64,000 nt of DNA from NCBI RefSeq assembly GCF_014192275.1, contig NZ_JACHXR010000012.1, forward strand, positions 1 through 64,000. The letters are read 5' to 3'. The notes below the pieces were generated by a model. It was not told the DNA's origin, ran no database searches, and saw only the letters and a program-made list of their open reading frames with translations. Positions 18,195 through 29,355 of the stretch are shown here, one piece after another; within the stretch, counting starts at the first letter, position 1, and each line of letters opens with the position of its first letter. The DNA comes from Halomonas stenophila (GTDB taxonomy: Bacteria; Pseudomonadota; Gammaproteobacteria; Pseudomonadales; Halomonadaceae). Made by a program: the position numbers and the translations under genes.

Positions 18195-18752
18195 TCAGGC
18201 CAGTGGCCGGTCGGCCGGGTGCCGGGCCCAGGCGGGCCCGGCGGCGAGGATGCGGGCCTGCACCGGGCAGTCGTCGCGGTGGGCGCCGGGCAGGTAGCCG
18301 GTACTCATCAGGAACTCGCCGACGATCTCGGGGCCGGTAAAGCGAAAGGTGCGCCGGAACAGCTTGACCCAGTCGGCGTGGGGGCGAGGATGATGGCCGT
18401 CCAGCCAGGCCCGGAAGCTGCCGTGCTCGGCCTGGAGGGCCCGGACCACCCCGGCATTGTGGATGGCGGCATCGACCTTGAGGCGGTTGCGGATGATGCC
18501 GGCATCGCCGAGCAGTCGCGCCCGGTCAGCGTCATCGAAGGCCGCCACGCGCGCCACCGAGAAGCCGGCGAAGGCCTCGTGGAAGGCCTCGCGCTTCTTC
18601 AGCACCGTGAGCCACGACAGCCCCGCCTGGTTGATCTCCAGGACCAGCCGCTCGAAGAGGGTGTCGTCGTCGGCCACCGGGAAGCCGTACTCCTGGTCAT
18701 GATAGGGGCCATGAAACGGATGGTCGGGGGCCAGGTCACAGTAGTGGCTCAT
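18195..18752 (-). CDS. tag: DNA-3-methyladenine glycosylase I
   Basis: Protein of 185 residues that removes 3-methyladenine from alkylated DNA. The family signature YHDQEYGFP and FERLVLEINQAGLSWLTVLKKREAF is present. The zinc-snap ligands appear as Cys5 and His18 near the N-terminus and a His-x3-Cys pair (GAHRDDCP) near the C-terminus, matching E. coli Cys4, His17, His175 and Cys179. It lies 18 bp upstream of the YdjM-like gene on the same strand, so the two are probably co-transcribed. Confidence 0.95.
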   Translation of the reverse strand: MSHYCDLAPDHPFHGPYHDQEYGFPVADDDTLFERLVLEINQAGLSWLTVLKKREAFHEAFAGFSVARVAAFDDADRARLLGDAGIIRNRLKVDAAIHNAGVVRALQAEHGSFRAWLDGHHPRPHADWVKLFRRTFRFTGPEIVGEFLMSTGYLPGAHRDDCPVQARILAAGPAWARHPADRPLA

Positions 18753-18842
18753 CGGTCGTCACTCGTCGTTTCGGGATTGGCCGGTCGGCGGAGACTTGTC
18801 AGGATGCCCCGGTTCGTCCCCCCTGTGAACAAGGAGATCATC

Positions 18843-19283
18843 ATGCAATACCTGCACACCATGGTCCGGGTCAGCGACCTCGACGCCGCGTTGCACTTCT
18901 ACTGTGACCTGCTCGGCCTGCAGGAGGTGCGCCGCAAGGACAGCGAGGGGGGGCGCTTCACCCTGGTCTTCCTCGCCGCGCCCGCCGACGAGGCGCGCTC
19001 CACCGAGCTCCAGGCCCCGGAGCTCGAGCTGACCTGGAACTGGGATCCCGAGACCTACAACGGCGGGCGCAACTTCGGCCACCTGGCCTATCGCGTGGAC
19101 GACATCTATGCCCTCTGCGAGCACCTCCAGGCGAACGGGGTGACCATCAACCGCCCGCCCCGGGATGGCCACATGGCCTTCGTGAAGAGCCCCGACGGCA
19201 TCTCCGTCGAGCTGCTGCAGGCCGGCGAGCCGCAGCCGCCGAAGGAGCCCTGGGTCTCCATGGAGAATACCGGCACCTGGTGA
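18843..19283 (+). CDS. VOC-family protein, glyoxalase I-like
   Basis: Protein of 146 residues starting at ATG 18843, with AAGGAG upstream. It begins MQYLHTMVRVSDLDAALHFY, as lactoylglutathione lyases do. Four metal ligands sit in the expected places: His5, Glu62 (LELTWN), His80 (FGHLAYRVDD) and Glu123 (SVELLQ). Glyoxalase I isomerises the methylglyoxal-glutathione adduct. It is slightly divergent from classical GloA, so a relative with another substrate remains possible. Confidence 0.85.
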   Translation: MQYLHTMVRVSDLDAALHFYCDLLGLQEVRRKDSEGGRFTLVFLAAPADEARSTELQAPELELTWNWDPETYNGGRNFGHLAYRVDDIYALCEHLQANGVTINRPPRDGHMAFVKSPDGISVELLQAGEPQPPKEPWVSMENTGTW

Positions 19284-19332
19284 TGTGTCGCACGACAACG
19301 GGCTGCGCTCGCCGACGTTGTCGCACGACACA
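19284..19332. terminator. Hairpin built from two TGTCGCACGACA copies
   Basis: TGTCGCACGACA occurs at 19286-19297 and again at 19319-19330, 33 bp apart. Because each is nearly self-complementary, the pair also folds as one hairpin (TGTGTCG and CGACAACG pairing with CGTTGTCG and CGACACA, with two central mismatches). It lies between convergent genes, so a transcript end is most likely. No T-run follows. Confidence 0.45.
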
Positions 19333-19404
19333 TGGGGCCGGGAGTGATCAGCGCCGCCGACGGGGAGATCCGCCGGCGGCGTCGGTTGGGCGGGGCAGGA
19401 GGCG

Positions 19405-19809
19405 TCAGTCGGGGCGCACGGCCATGCGGCCGCTGCCGAGGAAGACCAGCGCCAGGGCCGAGAGGAAGAACATGCCCTGCAGCTCCAACTGCCAGCCGCC
19501 GTTGTCGGTGAGCATGAAGACCTCGCCGGTGTGCACCAGCAGGAAGGCCACCAGCATGTTGCCGGCCATCAGCAGCCCGCCGATGCGGGCCTGCCAGCCG
19601 ACGATGGCCATGATCGGCGCGAGCACCTCGCCGACCAGCACCCCGTAGGCCAGGAAGGAGGGCAGGCCGTAGCCTTCCAGCAGGCCACCGATATAGTCGA
19701 TACTGCCCGGGTTGAGTAACTTGGCCACCCCATGAAACAGGATCAGGCCGCCCACGGCGAGGCGCAGGATCAGCTTGCCGAGGGCATCGTTGTGAAGGGC
19801 TTTGAGCAT
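19405..19809 (-). CDS. DoxX-family membrane protein
   Basis: Protein of 134 residues with four hydrophobic segments and the DoxX-type opening LILRLAVGGLILFHGVAKLLNPGSI. DoxX-like proteins are small inner-membrane subunits linked to oxidoreductases, and their activity is often unknown. I chose the ATG at 19809 (MLKALHND) with AAGGA upstream; upstream in-frame starts would add a non-hydrophobic tail overlapping the divergent lipoprotein promoter. Confidence 0.85.
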   Translation of the reverse strand: MLKALHNDALGKLILRLAVGGLILFHGVAKLLNPGSIDYIGGLLEGYGLPSFLAYGVLVGEVLAPIMAIVGWQARIGGLLMAGNMLVAFLLVHTGEVFMLTDNGGWQLELQGMFFLSALALVFLGSGRMAVRPD

Positions 19810-19916
19810 GAGAGGCGTCCTTGTCGATGGCGATAGTCCCAGCATTGTCCGAAAGGCCGGCTTGGGGCAAGCTTGGGGCGCGATGACGTCACCCACTCCC
19901 GCTCAAGGAAGATCCC

Positions 19917-20360
19917 ATGCGCCCGTCGTTCCGCCCTCTCCTGTCGCTGTCCCTGCTCGCCCTGCTGCTGGTTGGCTGTGCCGGCGGCCCGGCCCCGGTG
20001 ACCGGCCCCGCCGAGAGTCTCTCCGGCCCGATGGTGGGGCCGCGCTGGAACCTGCTGCTGGTGGGCACCAGCGACCGGCTCGACCTGCCGACCACGCCCC
20101 ACTTCGAGGTCGCCCCGGATGGCCGGGTCAGCGGCCATGATGGCTGCAACCGCTTTTCCGGCACCGTCGAGCTGGGGCCGAACAATCGCATCGAGTTTGG
20201 CGAGCTGGCCGCTACCCGCATGGCCTGCCCGCACATGGACCAGTCTGCCCAGGTGACCGCCATGCTCGATACCGCCTATCGCTACCTGATCGACCACGAC
20301 CGGCTGGTGTTCTTCGGCCCCGACCAGCGGGTTTTGGGTGGCTTCCGCCGCGACGATTGA
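19917..20360 (+). CDS. META-domain (HslJ-like) lipoprotein
   Basis: Protein of 147 residues. A lipoprotein signal ends at Cys21 (LLLVGC). The META domain covers about 43-140, with VSGHDGCNRFSGTVEL, FGELAATRMACP and a hydrophobic C-terminal strand. META/HslJ lipoproteins in E. coli are linked to novobiocin resistance and heat shock; the activity is unknown. META domains are often fused to or associated with MliC and COG3650 domains, and such a protein is encoded 4 kb upstream. It is divergent from the DoxX gene. Confidence 0.88.
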   Translation: MRPSFRPLLSLSLLALLLVGCAGGPAPVTGPAESLSGPMVGPRWNLLLVGTSDRLDLPTTPHFEVAPDGRVSGHDGCNRFSGTVELGPNNRIEFGELAATRMACPHMDQSAQVTAMLDTAYRYLIDHDRLVFFGPDQRVLGGFRRDD

Positions 20361-20382
20361 CCCGTAACCGTCGCCGATACGA

Positions 20383-20413
20383 CAAGGGCCCGCCTGAATC
20401 AGGCGGGCCCTTG
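20383..20413. terminator. Strong bidirectional hairpin after the META lipoprotein gene
   Basis: CAAGGGCCCGCCTGA and TCAGGCGGGCCCTTG form a 15-bp perfect stem, followed on the plus strand by TGTTT. It should end the META lipoprotein transcript and could also act on the opposite strand. Confidence 0.7.
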
Positions 20414-20428
20414 TGTTTCCAGCGATCA

Positions 20429-20565
20429 ACAGAGCTATCCAAGCTCAGTGACGATGGGCGCCGGGGACAAGGCGAAGCGAGGGTCCTTTGCCATGGATGG
20501 CAAAGGTAGCGCCCAGGGAAGGGTTCACAGCGCCCTCGCAAAGGCTTGTCGCCGGAAAAGCCCTC
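20429..20565 (+). repeat. Dispersed intergenic element, copy B
   Basis: The 5' terminal repeat ACAGAGCTATCCAAG (20429-20443) matches the consensus at 11 of 15 positions. The core has GGCGCCGGGGACAAGG, a perfect 10-bp hairpin CCTTTGCCAT/ATGGCAAAGG around GG (20485-20506), AGCGCCC direct repeats, then CTTGTCGCCGG and AGCCC. Stem changes relative to the other copies are compensated on both arms. The 3' terminal repeat is not recognisable before the valS stop at 20595. Confidence 0.85.
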
Positions 20566-20594
20566 CTCCGCCGGTTGGGTTTTGGAACGAGCTC

Positions 20595-23444
<2,850 letters not shown>

Positions 23445-23531
23445 GGGGCTTCCGGGTGTTCAGGAGGTGGCGACGACGCGGCACGGCGAGCCGGGTCGGC
23501 TCGGCGGTGCGGGACGCGAAAAATGGGGTCG

Positions 23532-23561
23532 ATTATAGCCTGCCGGGCCGGCCGGCGTCAT
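23532..23561 (-). promoter_or_regulatory. Probable valS promoter
   Basis: On the minus strand a consensus -10 TATAAT (23532-23537) is preceded by ATGACG (23556-23561) with an 18-bp spacer, about 90 bp upstream of valS. It adjoins the outer end of repeat copy C. Confidence 0.55.
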
Positions 23562-23578
23562 GGGCGTGGGGATTCCGG

Positions 23579-23722
23579 CCAGGGCTATCGCAGTTCGCGT
23601 TGTCGCTCGGGGCTGATCCGTCGACAGGTCTGCGAGGGGGCGCTGTGAACCCCTCCATGGGCGCTACCGACGCCATCCCTGGCGTAGGACCCCCTCTTCG
23701 CCCTGTCCCCGGCGCCCCTCGC
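23579..23722 (-). repeat. Dispersed intergenic element, copy C
   Basis: This copy lies in reverse orientation between holC and valS. Its 3' terminal repeat on the plus strand is CCAGGGCTATCGCAG (23579-23593), used here as the consensus. The core is nearly identical to copies A and D: GACAGGGCGAAG, ACGCCA-GGGA-TGGCGT hairpin, AGCGCCC direct repeats, CCTGTCGACGG, AGCCCCGAGCGA. The other terminal repeat is missing; holC ends 22 bp beyond the core. Confidence 0.85.
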
Positions 23723-23743
23723 GTATGTGCCGCGTTCTGTCCG

Positions 23744-24187
23744 TCAGCCTCCGGCGCGCAGGTGGTGGGGAGTGACCGGGTAGCCGCGCTTCTTGTAGGT
23801 CTGCCAGCACTCGCGCTTGGCGGTGAGCACGTCCTGGTGCTGGTTGATGATCTCGGCGACGCGCTCGAAGCGCGAGAACCACTCGGGAATCGCCGGATGC
23901 AGGTTGAGCATCGCCTGGACGCCGGCGTCGCCCGGCGGCGGTTCCTGCCAGCCGAGGGTCACCGGCACCGTCTCGGCCTGGTCGCTGCCGAGCAGGGCGT
24001 GGGGCAGGTAGGCATCGGGGCGGAAGGTCCACAGCTTGTCGTCCAGTTCCCGGGCCATGGCCTCGTCCTCGGCATGCAGGTGCAGCCGGTAGCCCTTGCG
24101 GGCGATGGTCTCGGCCAGCCGGCAGGCGAAGCCGAGGCGGGCCTCCAGGGTGGTCTCGGGGAGAATATAGAAGTCGATACGGGTCAT
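23744..24187 (-). CDS. holC: DNA polymerase III chi subunit
   Basis: Protein of 147 residues. It starts TRIDFYILPE, with ACRLAETIARKGYRLHLHAED and LWTFRPDAYLPHALLG, all typical of HolC. Chi links the clamp-loader psi subunit to single-strand binding protein during replication. It sits in a pepA-ilvE-holC-valS order; in E. coli pepA, holC and valS are direct neighbours. The start ATG at 24187 immediately precedes the conserved N-terminus. Confidence 0.94.
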   Translation of the reverse strand: MTRIDFYILPETTLEARLGFACRLAETIARKGYRLHLHAEDEAMARELDDKLWTFRPDAYLPHALLGSDQAETVPVTLGWQEPPPGDAGVQAMLNLHPAIPEWFSRFERVAEIINQHQDVLTAKRECWQTYKKRGYPVTPHHLRAGG

Positions 24188-24292
24188 GGGGCCTCGAGGT
24201 GGCCCGGACAGTATGTCTCGGGCCGGTCAGGGCGTGTTGTCGCTTGGTGCCGGACAAGCCCACCACCATCGGGATGGCGGTGGAGTGAACGA

Positions 24293-25393
24293 TCACACCA
24301 GACGGGTCAGCCAGCCGCGCGTATCTTCACTGCGCCCATACTGCAGGTCGAGCAGGCGAGTGCGCAGACGCTTGGCGATCTCGTTGTCGCCCTCGGCAGA
24401 CAGCCGGACGGTGTCGTGCTCGGTGACCAGCTCGCCCACCGGGGTGATTACCGCGGCGGTGCCGCAGGCAAAGACCTCGATGATCTCGCCGGAGGCGGCG
24501 CCCTCGCGCCACTCGTCGATGCTGATCGGGCGCTCCTCGGGCGTCAGGCCCTCGTCGCGGGCCAGGGTCAGCACCGAGTCGCGAGTCACGCCCTCGAGGA
24601 TGGTGTCGGTGAGCCGCGGGGTGACGATGCGGCCGTCGCGGAACACGAAGAACAGGTTCATGCCGCCGAGCTCCTCGACCCACTTGTTCTCGGCGGCGTC
24701 GAGGAAGGCCACCTGGCTGCAGTCGTGGGCCGCGGCTTCCTTCTGGGCCGCCAGGGAGGCGGCGTAGTTGCCGCCGCACTTGGCGAAGCCGGTGCCGCCG
24801 GGCGCGGCGCGCTTGTAGTGCGAGGACAGCCAGATGGAGACCGGCTTCACGCCGCCCTGGAAGTAGGCCGCGGCCGGGGAGGCGATGACGTAGTAGTCGA
24901 CCTCGTGGGACGGGCGCACGCCGAGGAAGGTCTCGCTGGCGATCATGAAGGGCCGCAGGTAGAGGCTCGACTCGTCGGCCTCGCCGGCGGGGGTGGGCAC
25001 CCAGGCCTGGTCCTGGGCCAGCAGGGCGCGCAGCGAGTCGATGAAGTCCTCGTCGGACAGCTCCGGCAGCGCCAGGCGACGCGCGCTGCGGCGGAAGCGC
25101 TCGGCGTTCTTCTCGGGACGGAAGGTCCACACCGAGCCGTCGGCATGGCGGTAGGCCTTCACGCCCTCGAAGATCTCCTGGCCGTAGTGCAGCACGGCGG
25201 CGGCGGGGTCCAGGGTCAGCGGGCCGTAGGGCCTCACCTCGTGGTCATGCCAGCCGGCGTCCAGGGTCCAGCGCACATGGGCCATGTGGTCGGTGAAGTA
25301 GCGACCGAAGCCGGGGTTGGCGAGGATGTCATCCCGGATCGGGGCCGCCGTGGCATGGGTCGACGGCAGCACGGAAAAGCGTTCAATGGACAC
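24293..25393 (-). CDS. ilvE: Branched-chain amino-acid aminotransferase (BCAT2 type)
   Basis: A PLP-dependent transaminase of the larger, eukaryote-like BCAT class, interconverting Val, Leu and Ile with their keto acids. Visible motifs are GPLTLDPAAAVLHYGQEIFEGVKAY, the cofactor Lys in TGFAKCGGNYAASL, VEELGGMNLFFV and FACGTAAVITPVG. I chose GTG at 25393 (366 residues), with GGAGA 11 bases upstream; a GTG seven codons earlier (25414) is the alternative. It sits between pepA and holC, which adjoin each other in many gammaproteobacteria. Confidence 0.9.
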   Translation of the reverse strand: MSIERFSVLPSTHATAAPIRDDILANPGFGRYFTDHMAHVRWTLDAGWHDHEVRPYGPLTLDPAAAVLHYGQEIFEGVKAYRHADGSVWTFRPEKNAERFRRSARRLALPELSDEDFIDSLRALLAQDQAWVPTPAGEADESSLYLRPFMIASETFLGVRPSHEVDYYVIASPAAAYFQGGVKPVSIWLSSHYKRAAPGGTGFAKCGGNYAASLAAQKEAAAHDCSQVAFLDAAENKWVEELGGMNLFFVFRDGRIVTPRLTDTILEGVTRDSVLTLARDEGLTPEERPISIDEWREGAASGEIIEVFACGTAAVITPVGELVTEHDTVRLSAEGDNEIAKRLRTRLLDLQYGRSEDTRGWLTRLV

Positions 25394-25541
25394 GGCAAGA
25401 GGTCTCCGCAACACACGAGGCGCATCGCGGCGCCTCGGGACGATACTGGAACACCGGGCCGTGCGGGCCCGGTGCGTTCAAGTCGGCTTGTCACATGAAA
25501 AAGTCACCGCCGGGAAAAGGCAACACCCGCCGGCGGCGAAA

Positions 25542-27062
25542 TCAGTCGTCGCCGGCCTCGACCCGGTTGTCGGCCTCCCGGTCCAGCAGGTACTGGGTGA
25601 GCAGGCTGACCGGCCGGCCGGTGGCCCCCTTCTGCTTGCCGGACTGCCAGGCGGTGCCGGCGATGTCCAGGTGTGCCCAGGGGAACTGGTCGGCGAAGCG
25701 CGAGAGGAAGCAGCCGGCGGTGATGGTGCCCGCCGGGCGGCCGCCGATGTTGGCCAGGTCGGCGAAGTTGGACTCCAGCTGCTCCTGGTACTCATCCCAC
25801 AGCGGCAGGTGCCAGGCGCGGTCCCAGGCGGTCTCGCCGGCGTCGAGCAGGTCCAGCGCCAGGTCGTCGTCGTTGGACAGCAGGCCGGTGGCGTGGTGGC
25901 CCAGGGCGATGATCGCCGCCCCGGTCAGGGTGGCGATGTCGACCACGCTGGCGGGCTCGAAGCGTTCGGCGTAGGTCAGGGCGTCGCACAGCACCAGGCG
26001 ACCCTCGGCGTCGGTGTTGAGCACCTCCACCGACAGGCCCTTGAGGGTCTTGAGGATGTCGCCGGGCTTGGTGGCGCGGCCGTCGGGCATGTTCTCGGCG
26101 CTGGCGACGATGGCCACCAGGTTGAGCTTCGGCTTCAAGGCGAGCACCGAGGTGACGGCGCCGAACACGCTGGCCGCCCCGCACATGTCGAACTTCATCT
26201 CGTCCATGGCCTCGCCGGGCTTGAGCGAGATGCCGCCGGAATCGAAGGTGATGCCCTTGCCGATCAGTACATGGGGCGCCTCCTCGGGATCCTCGGCGCC
26301 CTGATAGGTCATGACGATCAGTCGCGAGGGTTCCTCGCTGCCACGGCCCACGGAAAGCAGCGAGTGGGCGCCGAGTTCCTCCAGGGCCGCCTCGTCGAGG
26401 ATCTCGGCGCTCAGGGTGCCACCGGAGTCGGCGGCCATCTGCTCGGCGCGGCCGGCCAGGTAGCGCGGCGTACAGACGTTGCCGGGCAGGTTGCCCAGGG
26501 TGCGGGCCGTGTTGATGCCCTGGCCGATGCCGTCGCCGACGCGGGCGCCCTCGCGGGCCGCCTCGGCGTTGCCGCCTTCGCTGACCAGCAGGGTCACGCG
26601 GTCGAGCCTCGGCACCGGGCCGGGCTCGGACTTGAACTCGGTGAAGCGATAGACGGCACGGTGGGCCGCCTCGGCCACCATGCGGGCCTTCCAGTCGCAG
26701 GCGCGGTCGGGGACCGGCACGTCGGTGAAGGCCACGGCGGCATCATCCGCCGGCAGGGCCGCCAGGGCGGTGAAGGCGGCGTCCACGGCCTTGCGGAAGG
26801 CACCTTCCTGGCACTTGTCCCGCGTGCCCAGGCCGACCAGCAGCAGGCGGTCGGCGTTCAGTCCGGGCGCGAAGGGGATCATCTGGACGTTGCCCAGCCT
26901 GGCATTGAAGTCATCGCGCTCGATCAGCTGACCGATCAGCCGCTCGCTGGCGTCGTCGAGCTTGGCGGCGGCGGGCAGGAGGTCGCCATCCTTGAACACC
27001 GGTACCACGAGGCAGGCCGTCTCGATCTTGGCGGGATTGGCCGTCTGAACTGGGAATTCCAT
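25542..27062 (-). CDS. pepA: Leucyl aminopeptidase (M17)
   Basis: A two-metal hexameric aminopeptidase of 506 residues; in E. coli it also binds DNA in Xer recombination and at carAB. The M17 signature NTDAEGRLVL is intact, and metal ligands lie in IGKGITFDSGGISLKP and MKFDMCGAA. The ATG at 27062 has GGAG upstream and gives the usual N-terminus (MEFPVQTANP). It is divergent from lptF, the same arrangement as in E. coli. Confidence 0.97.
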   Translation of the reverse strand: MEFPVQTANPAKIETACLVVPVFKDGDLLPAAAKLDDASERLIGQLIERDDFNARLGNVQMIPFAPGLNADRLLLVGLGTRDKCQEGAFRKAVDAAFTALAALPADDAAVAFTDVPVPDRACDWKARMVAEAAHRAVYRFTEFKSEPGPVPRLDRVTLLVSEGGNAEAAREGARVGDGIGQGINTARTLGNLPGNVCTPRYLAGRAEQMAADSGGTLSAEILDEAALEELGAHSLLSVGRGSEEPSRLIVMTYQGAEDPEEAPHVLIGKGITFDSGGISLKPGEAMDEMKFDMCGAASVFGAVTSVLALKPKLNLVAIVASAENMPDGRATKPGDILKTLKGLSVEVLNTDAEGRLVLCDALTYAERFEPASVVDIATLTGAAIIALGHHATGLLSNDDDLALDLLDAGETAWDRAWHLPLWDEYQEQLESNFADLANIGGRPAGTITAGCFLSRFADQFPWAHLDIAGTAWQSGKQKGATGRPVSLLTQYLLDREADNRVEAGDD

Positions 27063-27197
27063 GGTGTCTCCACAAGACAAGCGGTGGGGGATTCTGGATA
27101 ATGCCGGCACGTTGCCGAGTCGTTCCAGTGTACCCAAGGCTCAGTCTCATTGCATGGAAGATGGCCGGGCCGGAAGGCTCCGGACCGGGAGACAACG

Positions 27198-28280
27198 TTG
27201 ATCATATTCCGCTACCTGACCCGCGAGATCCTGCAGACCATGGCCGCCGTGGCCGGGGTGCTGCTGCTGGTGATCATGGGCAGTCGCTTCATCCGCTACT
27301 TCTCGACCGCGGCCGAGGGCGAGATCCCGGTCGACATCCTCGGCACCCTGATGCTCTACCACCTGCCGGGCTTCCTGGAGCTGATCCTGCCGCTGGCCTT
27401 CTTCCTGGGCATCCTGCTGGCCTACGGCCAGCTCTATCTCAACAGCGAGATCACCGTGCTGGTCGCCTGCGGCACCAGCCCCAACCGGCTGCTGCAGGTG
27501 AGCCTGGTGCCCGCCACCCTTGTCGCCCTGCTGGTGGGGGTGTGCAGCCTGTGGCTGACCCCGGCCGGCGCCCTGCACAACGAGGTGCTGCTCGAGGAGC
27601 AGCGTAGCCAGCTCGACTTCTCCGCGCTGACTCCCGGGCGCTTCCAGGATTTCGGCGGCGGGCGTACCGCCTACACCGAGGCGTTGACCGACGACCAGAG
27701 CCGCATGCAGGAGGTCTTCATCAGCGAGCGCCAGCAACGCAGCGACGGCACTCCCCAGACCGTGGTGACCCGCGCCAGAGAAGGCTACCAGACCGTCGAC
27801 GCCGACACCGGCAGCCGCTTCCTGGTGCTGGCCGACGGCGAGCGCTACAGCGTCGACCCGGGGCGGGCCCAGGCCGAGCGGCTGGCGTTCGGCACCTATG
27901 CCGTGCGCCTGTCGCGGGCCGCCCAGAACCCCGAACTCGACTCGCCCGAGTATGCCACCACGGCGGCGCTGCTCGCCGACGGTGATTCGCCCGCCCAGGC
28001 CCAGCTGCAGTGGCGCCTGGGCCTGCCGCTGATGGTCTTCATCCTGACCCTGCTGGCCATGCCGCTGTCGCGGGTCAATCCCCGCCAGGGACGCTTCGCC
28101 AAGCTGCTGCCGGCGATCTTCCTCTACGTGGCCTACCTGAGCCTGCTGCTGGCGGCGCTGGATGCCATCGCCCGGGGCGGCTGGCCCGTGGCGCTGGGCA
28201 TGTGGCCGATCCATGCCGTCTTCCTGATCATCGGCCTGGGGATGACCCTGCAGGCCCAGCGCAAGGGGATGAGCGGATGA
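27198..28280 (+). CDS. lptF: LPS export permease LptF
   Basis: Inner-membrane permease of 360 residues that, with LptG and the ATPase LptB, extracts lipopolysaccharide for transport to the outer membrane. There are six membrane segments, three on each side of a periplasmic beta-jellyroll. The likely start is TTG at 27198, six bases after GGAG (27188-27191); it gives MIIFRYLTREILQTM, matching the family N-terminus, whereas the upstream ATG would add an atypical polar leader. The stop overlaps the lptG start (ATGA). Confidence 0.94.
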   Translation: MIIFRYLTREILQTMAAVAGVLLLVIMGSRFIRYFSTAAEGEIPVDILGTLMLYHLPGFLELILPLAFFLGILLAYGQLYLNSEITVLVACGTSPNRLLQVSLVPATLVALLVGVCSLWLTPAGALHNEVLLEEQRSQLDFSALTPGRFQDFGGGRTAYTEALTDDQSRMQEVFISERQQRSDGTPQTVVTRAREGYQTVDADTGSRFLVLADGERYSVDPGRAQAERLAFGTYAVRLSRAAQNPELDSPEYATTAALLADGDSPAQAQLQWRLGLPLMVFILTLLAMPLSRVNPRQGRFAKLLPAIFLYVAYLSLLLAALDAIARGGWPVALGMWPIHAVFLIIGLGMTLQAQRKGMSG

Positions 28281-29341
28281 TCGCCGACCGTCTCGACCGC
28301 TATATCGCCCGCAATGTCCTGGGCGCCATCATCGTGGTACAGCTGATCCTGTTGGGCCTCGACCTGGTGATCACCTACATCAACGACCTGGGCGACGTGG
28401 AGGGCGACTACGGAGCCCTGCAGGTGCTGCTCTACCTGGTCTTCCGGCTGCCCTGGCGCTTCTACCAGTACGCCCCGGTGGGCGTGCTGATCGGCGCCCT
28501 GATCGGGCTCGGCAGCATGGCCTCGAGCAACGAGCTCACCGTGATGCGGGCCGCCGGGCGCTCGCTCGCGCGGATCCTCTGGGGGGTGATGAAGCCGATC
28601 CTCCTGGTGATCGCCGTGGTGCTGTTCGTCGCCGAGTTCGTCAGCCCGCGCACCGAGCAGTTCGCCAGCGCCTGGCGGCTGGAGAAGATGCAGGGCGAGG
28701 GAGCCGTGCTGACCGAGCGCGGCGGCTGGCAGCGCGAGGGCGACGATTTCTACCGGTTCGGTGCCATCCGCGCGGACCAGGTGGTGCTCGACCTGACCCG
28801 CTACCGCTTCGAGGGGCATGAGCTGCGCGAGGCCCTGAGCGCCCGGCGCGCGGTGTGGCGCGACGGCGGCTGGGTGCTCGAGGACGTGGCCGTGACCCGC
28901 TTCGAGGAGGGGCGCACCGCGGCGACCCACCACGCGACCCGGCCCTGGAAGACCCAACTGACCCCGGCCGCGCTCGACCGCCTGCTGCGCGAGGTGGAGA
29001 CCCAGGCGCCCAGCGAACTGTGGGCCTATGCCCGCTACCTGCACGCCCAGGGCCAGCAGGCCACCCAGCCACTGCTGTACTTCTGGCAGAAGATGCTGAT
29101 GCCGCTGACCATGGCCTCGCTGGTGCTGGTCGCCGCCTCCTTCGTGTTCGGGCCGCTGCGCAGCGTGGCCGCCGGGACCCGGGTGTTCTACGGCGTGATC
29201 ACGGGCCTGGTCTTCAAGTACCTGCAGGACCTGCTGGGGCCGGCCTCCACGGTGTTCGGCTTCTCCCCCGCCTGGGCCGTGCTGGTGCCCACCCTGATCT
29301 GTGCCGGGCTGGGGCTCTACCTGCTCCGTCGCACCGGCTGA
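28277..29341 (+). CDS. lptG: LPS export permease LptG
   Basis: Protein of 354 residues, partner of LptF. It starts IADRLDRYIARNVL, has six membrane segments in two groups and a periplasmic domain (about 130-260). The 4-bp overlap with lptF implies coupled translation and equal amounts of the two permeases. An RDD-family gene follows 14 bp downstream on the same strand. Confidence 0.95.
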   Translation: MIADRLDRYIARNVLGAIIVVQLILLGLDLVITYINDLGDVEGDYGALQVLLYLVFRLPWRFYQYAPVGVLIGALIGLGSMASSNELTVMRAAGRSLARILWGVMKPILLVIAVVLFVAEFVSPRTEQFASAWRLEKMQGEGAVLTERGGWQREGDDFYRFGAIRADQVVLDLTRYRFEGHELREALSARRAVWRDGGWVLEDVAVTRFEEGRTAATHHATRPWKTQLTPAALDRLLREVETQAPSELWAYARYLHAQGQQATQPLLYFWQKMLMPLTMASLVLVAASFVFGPLRSVAAGTRVFYGVITGLVFKYLQDLLGPASTVFGFSPAWAVLVPTLICAGLGLYLLRRTG

Positions 29342-29355
29342 CCCGGAGAGCCTCC

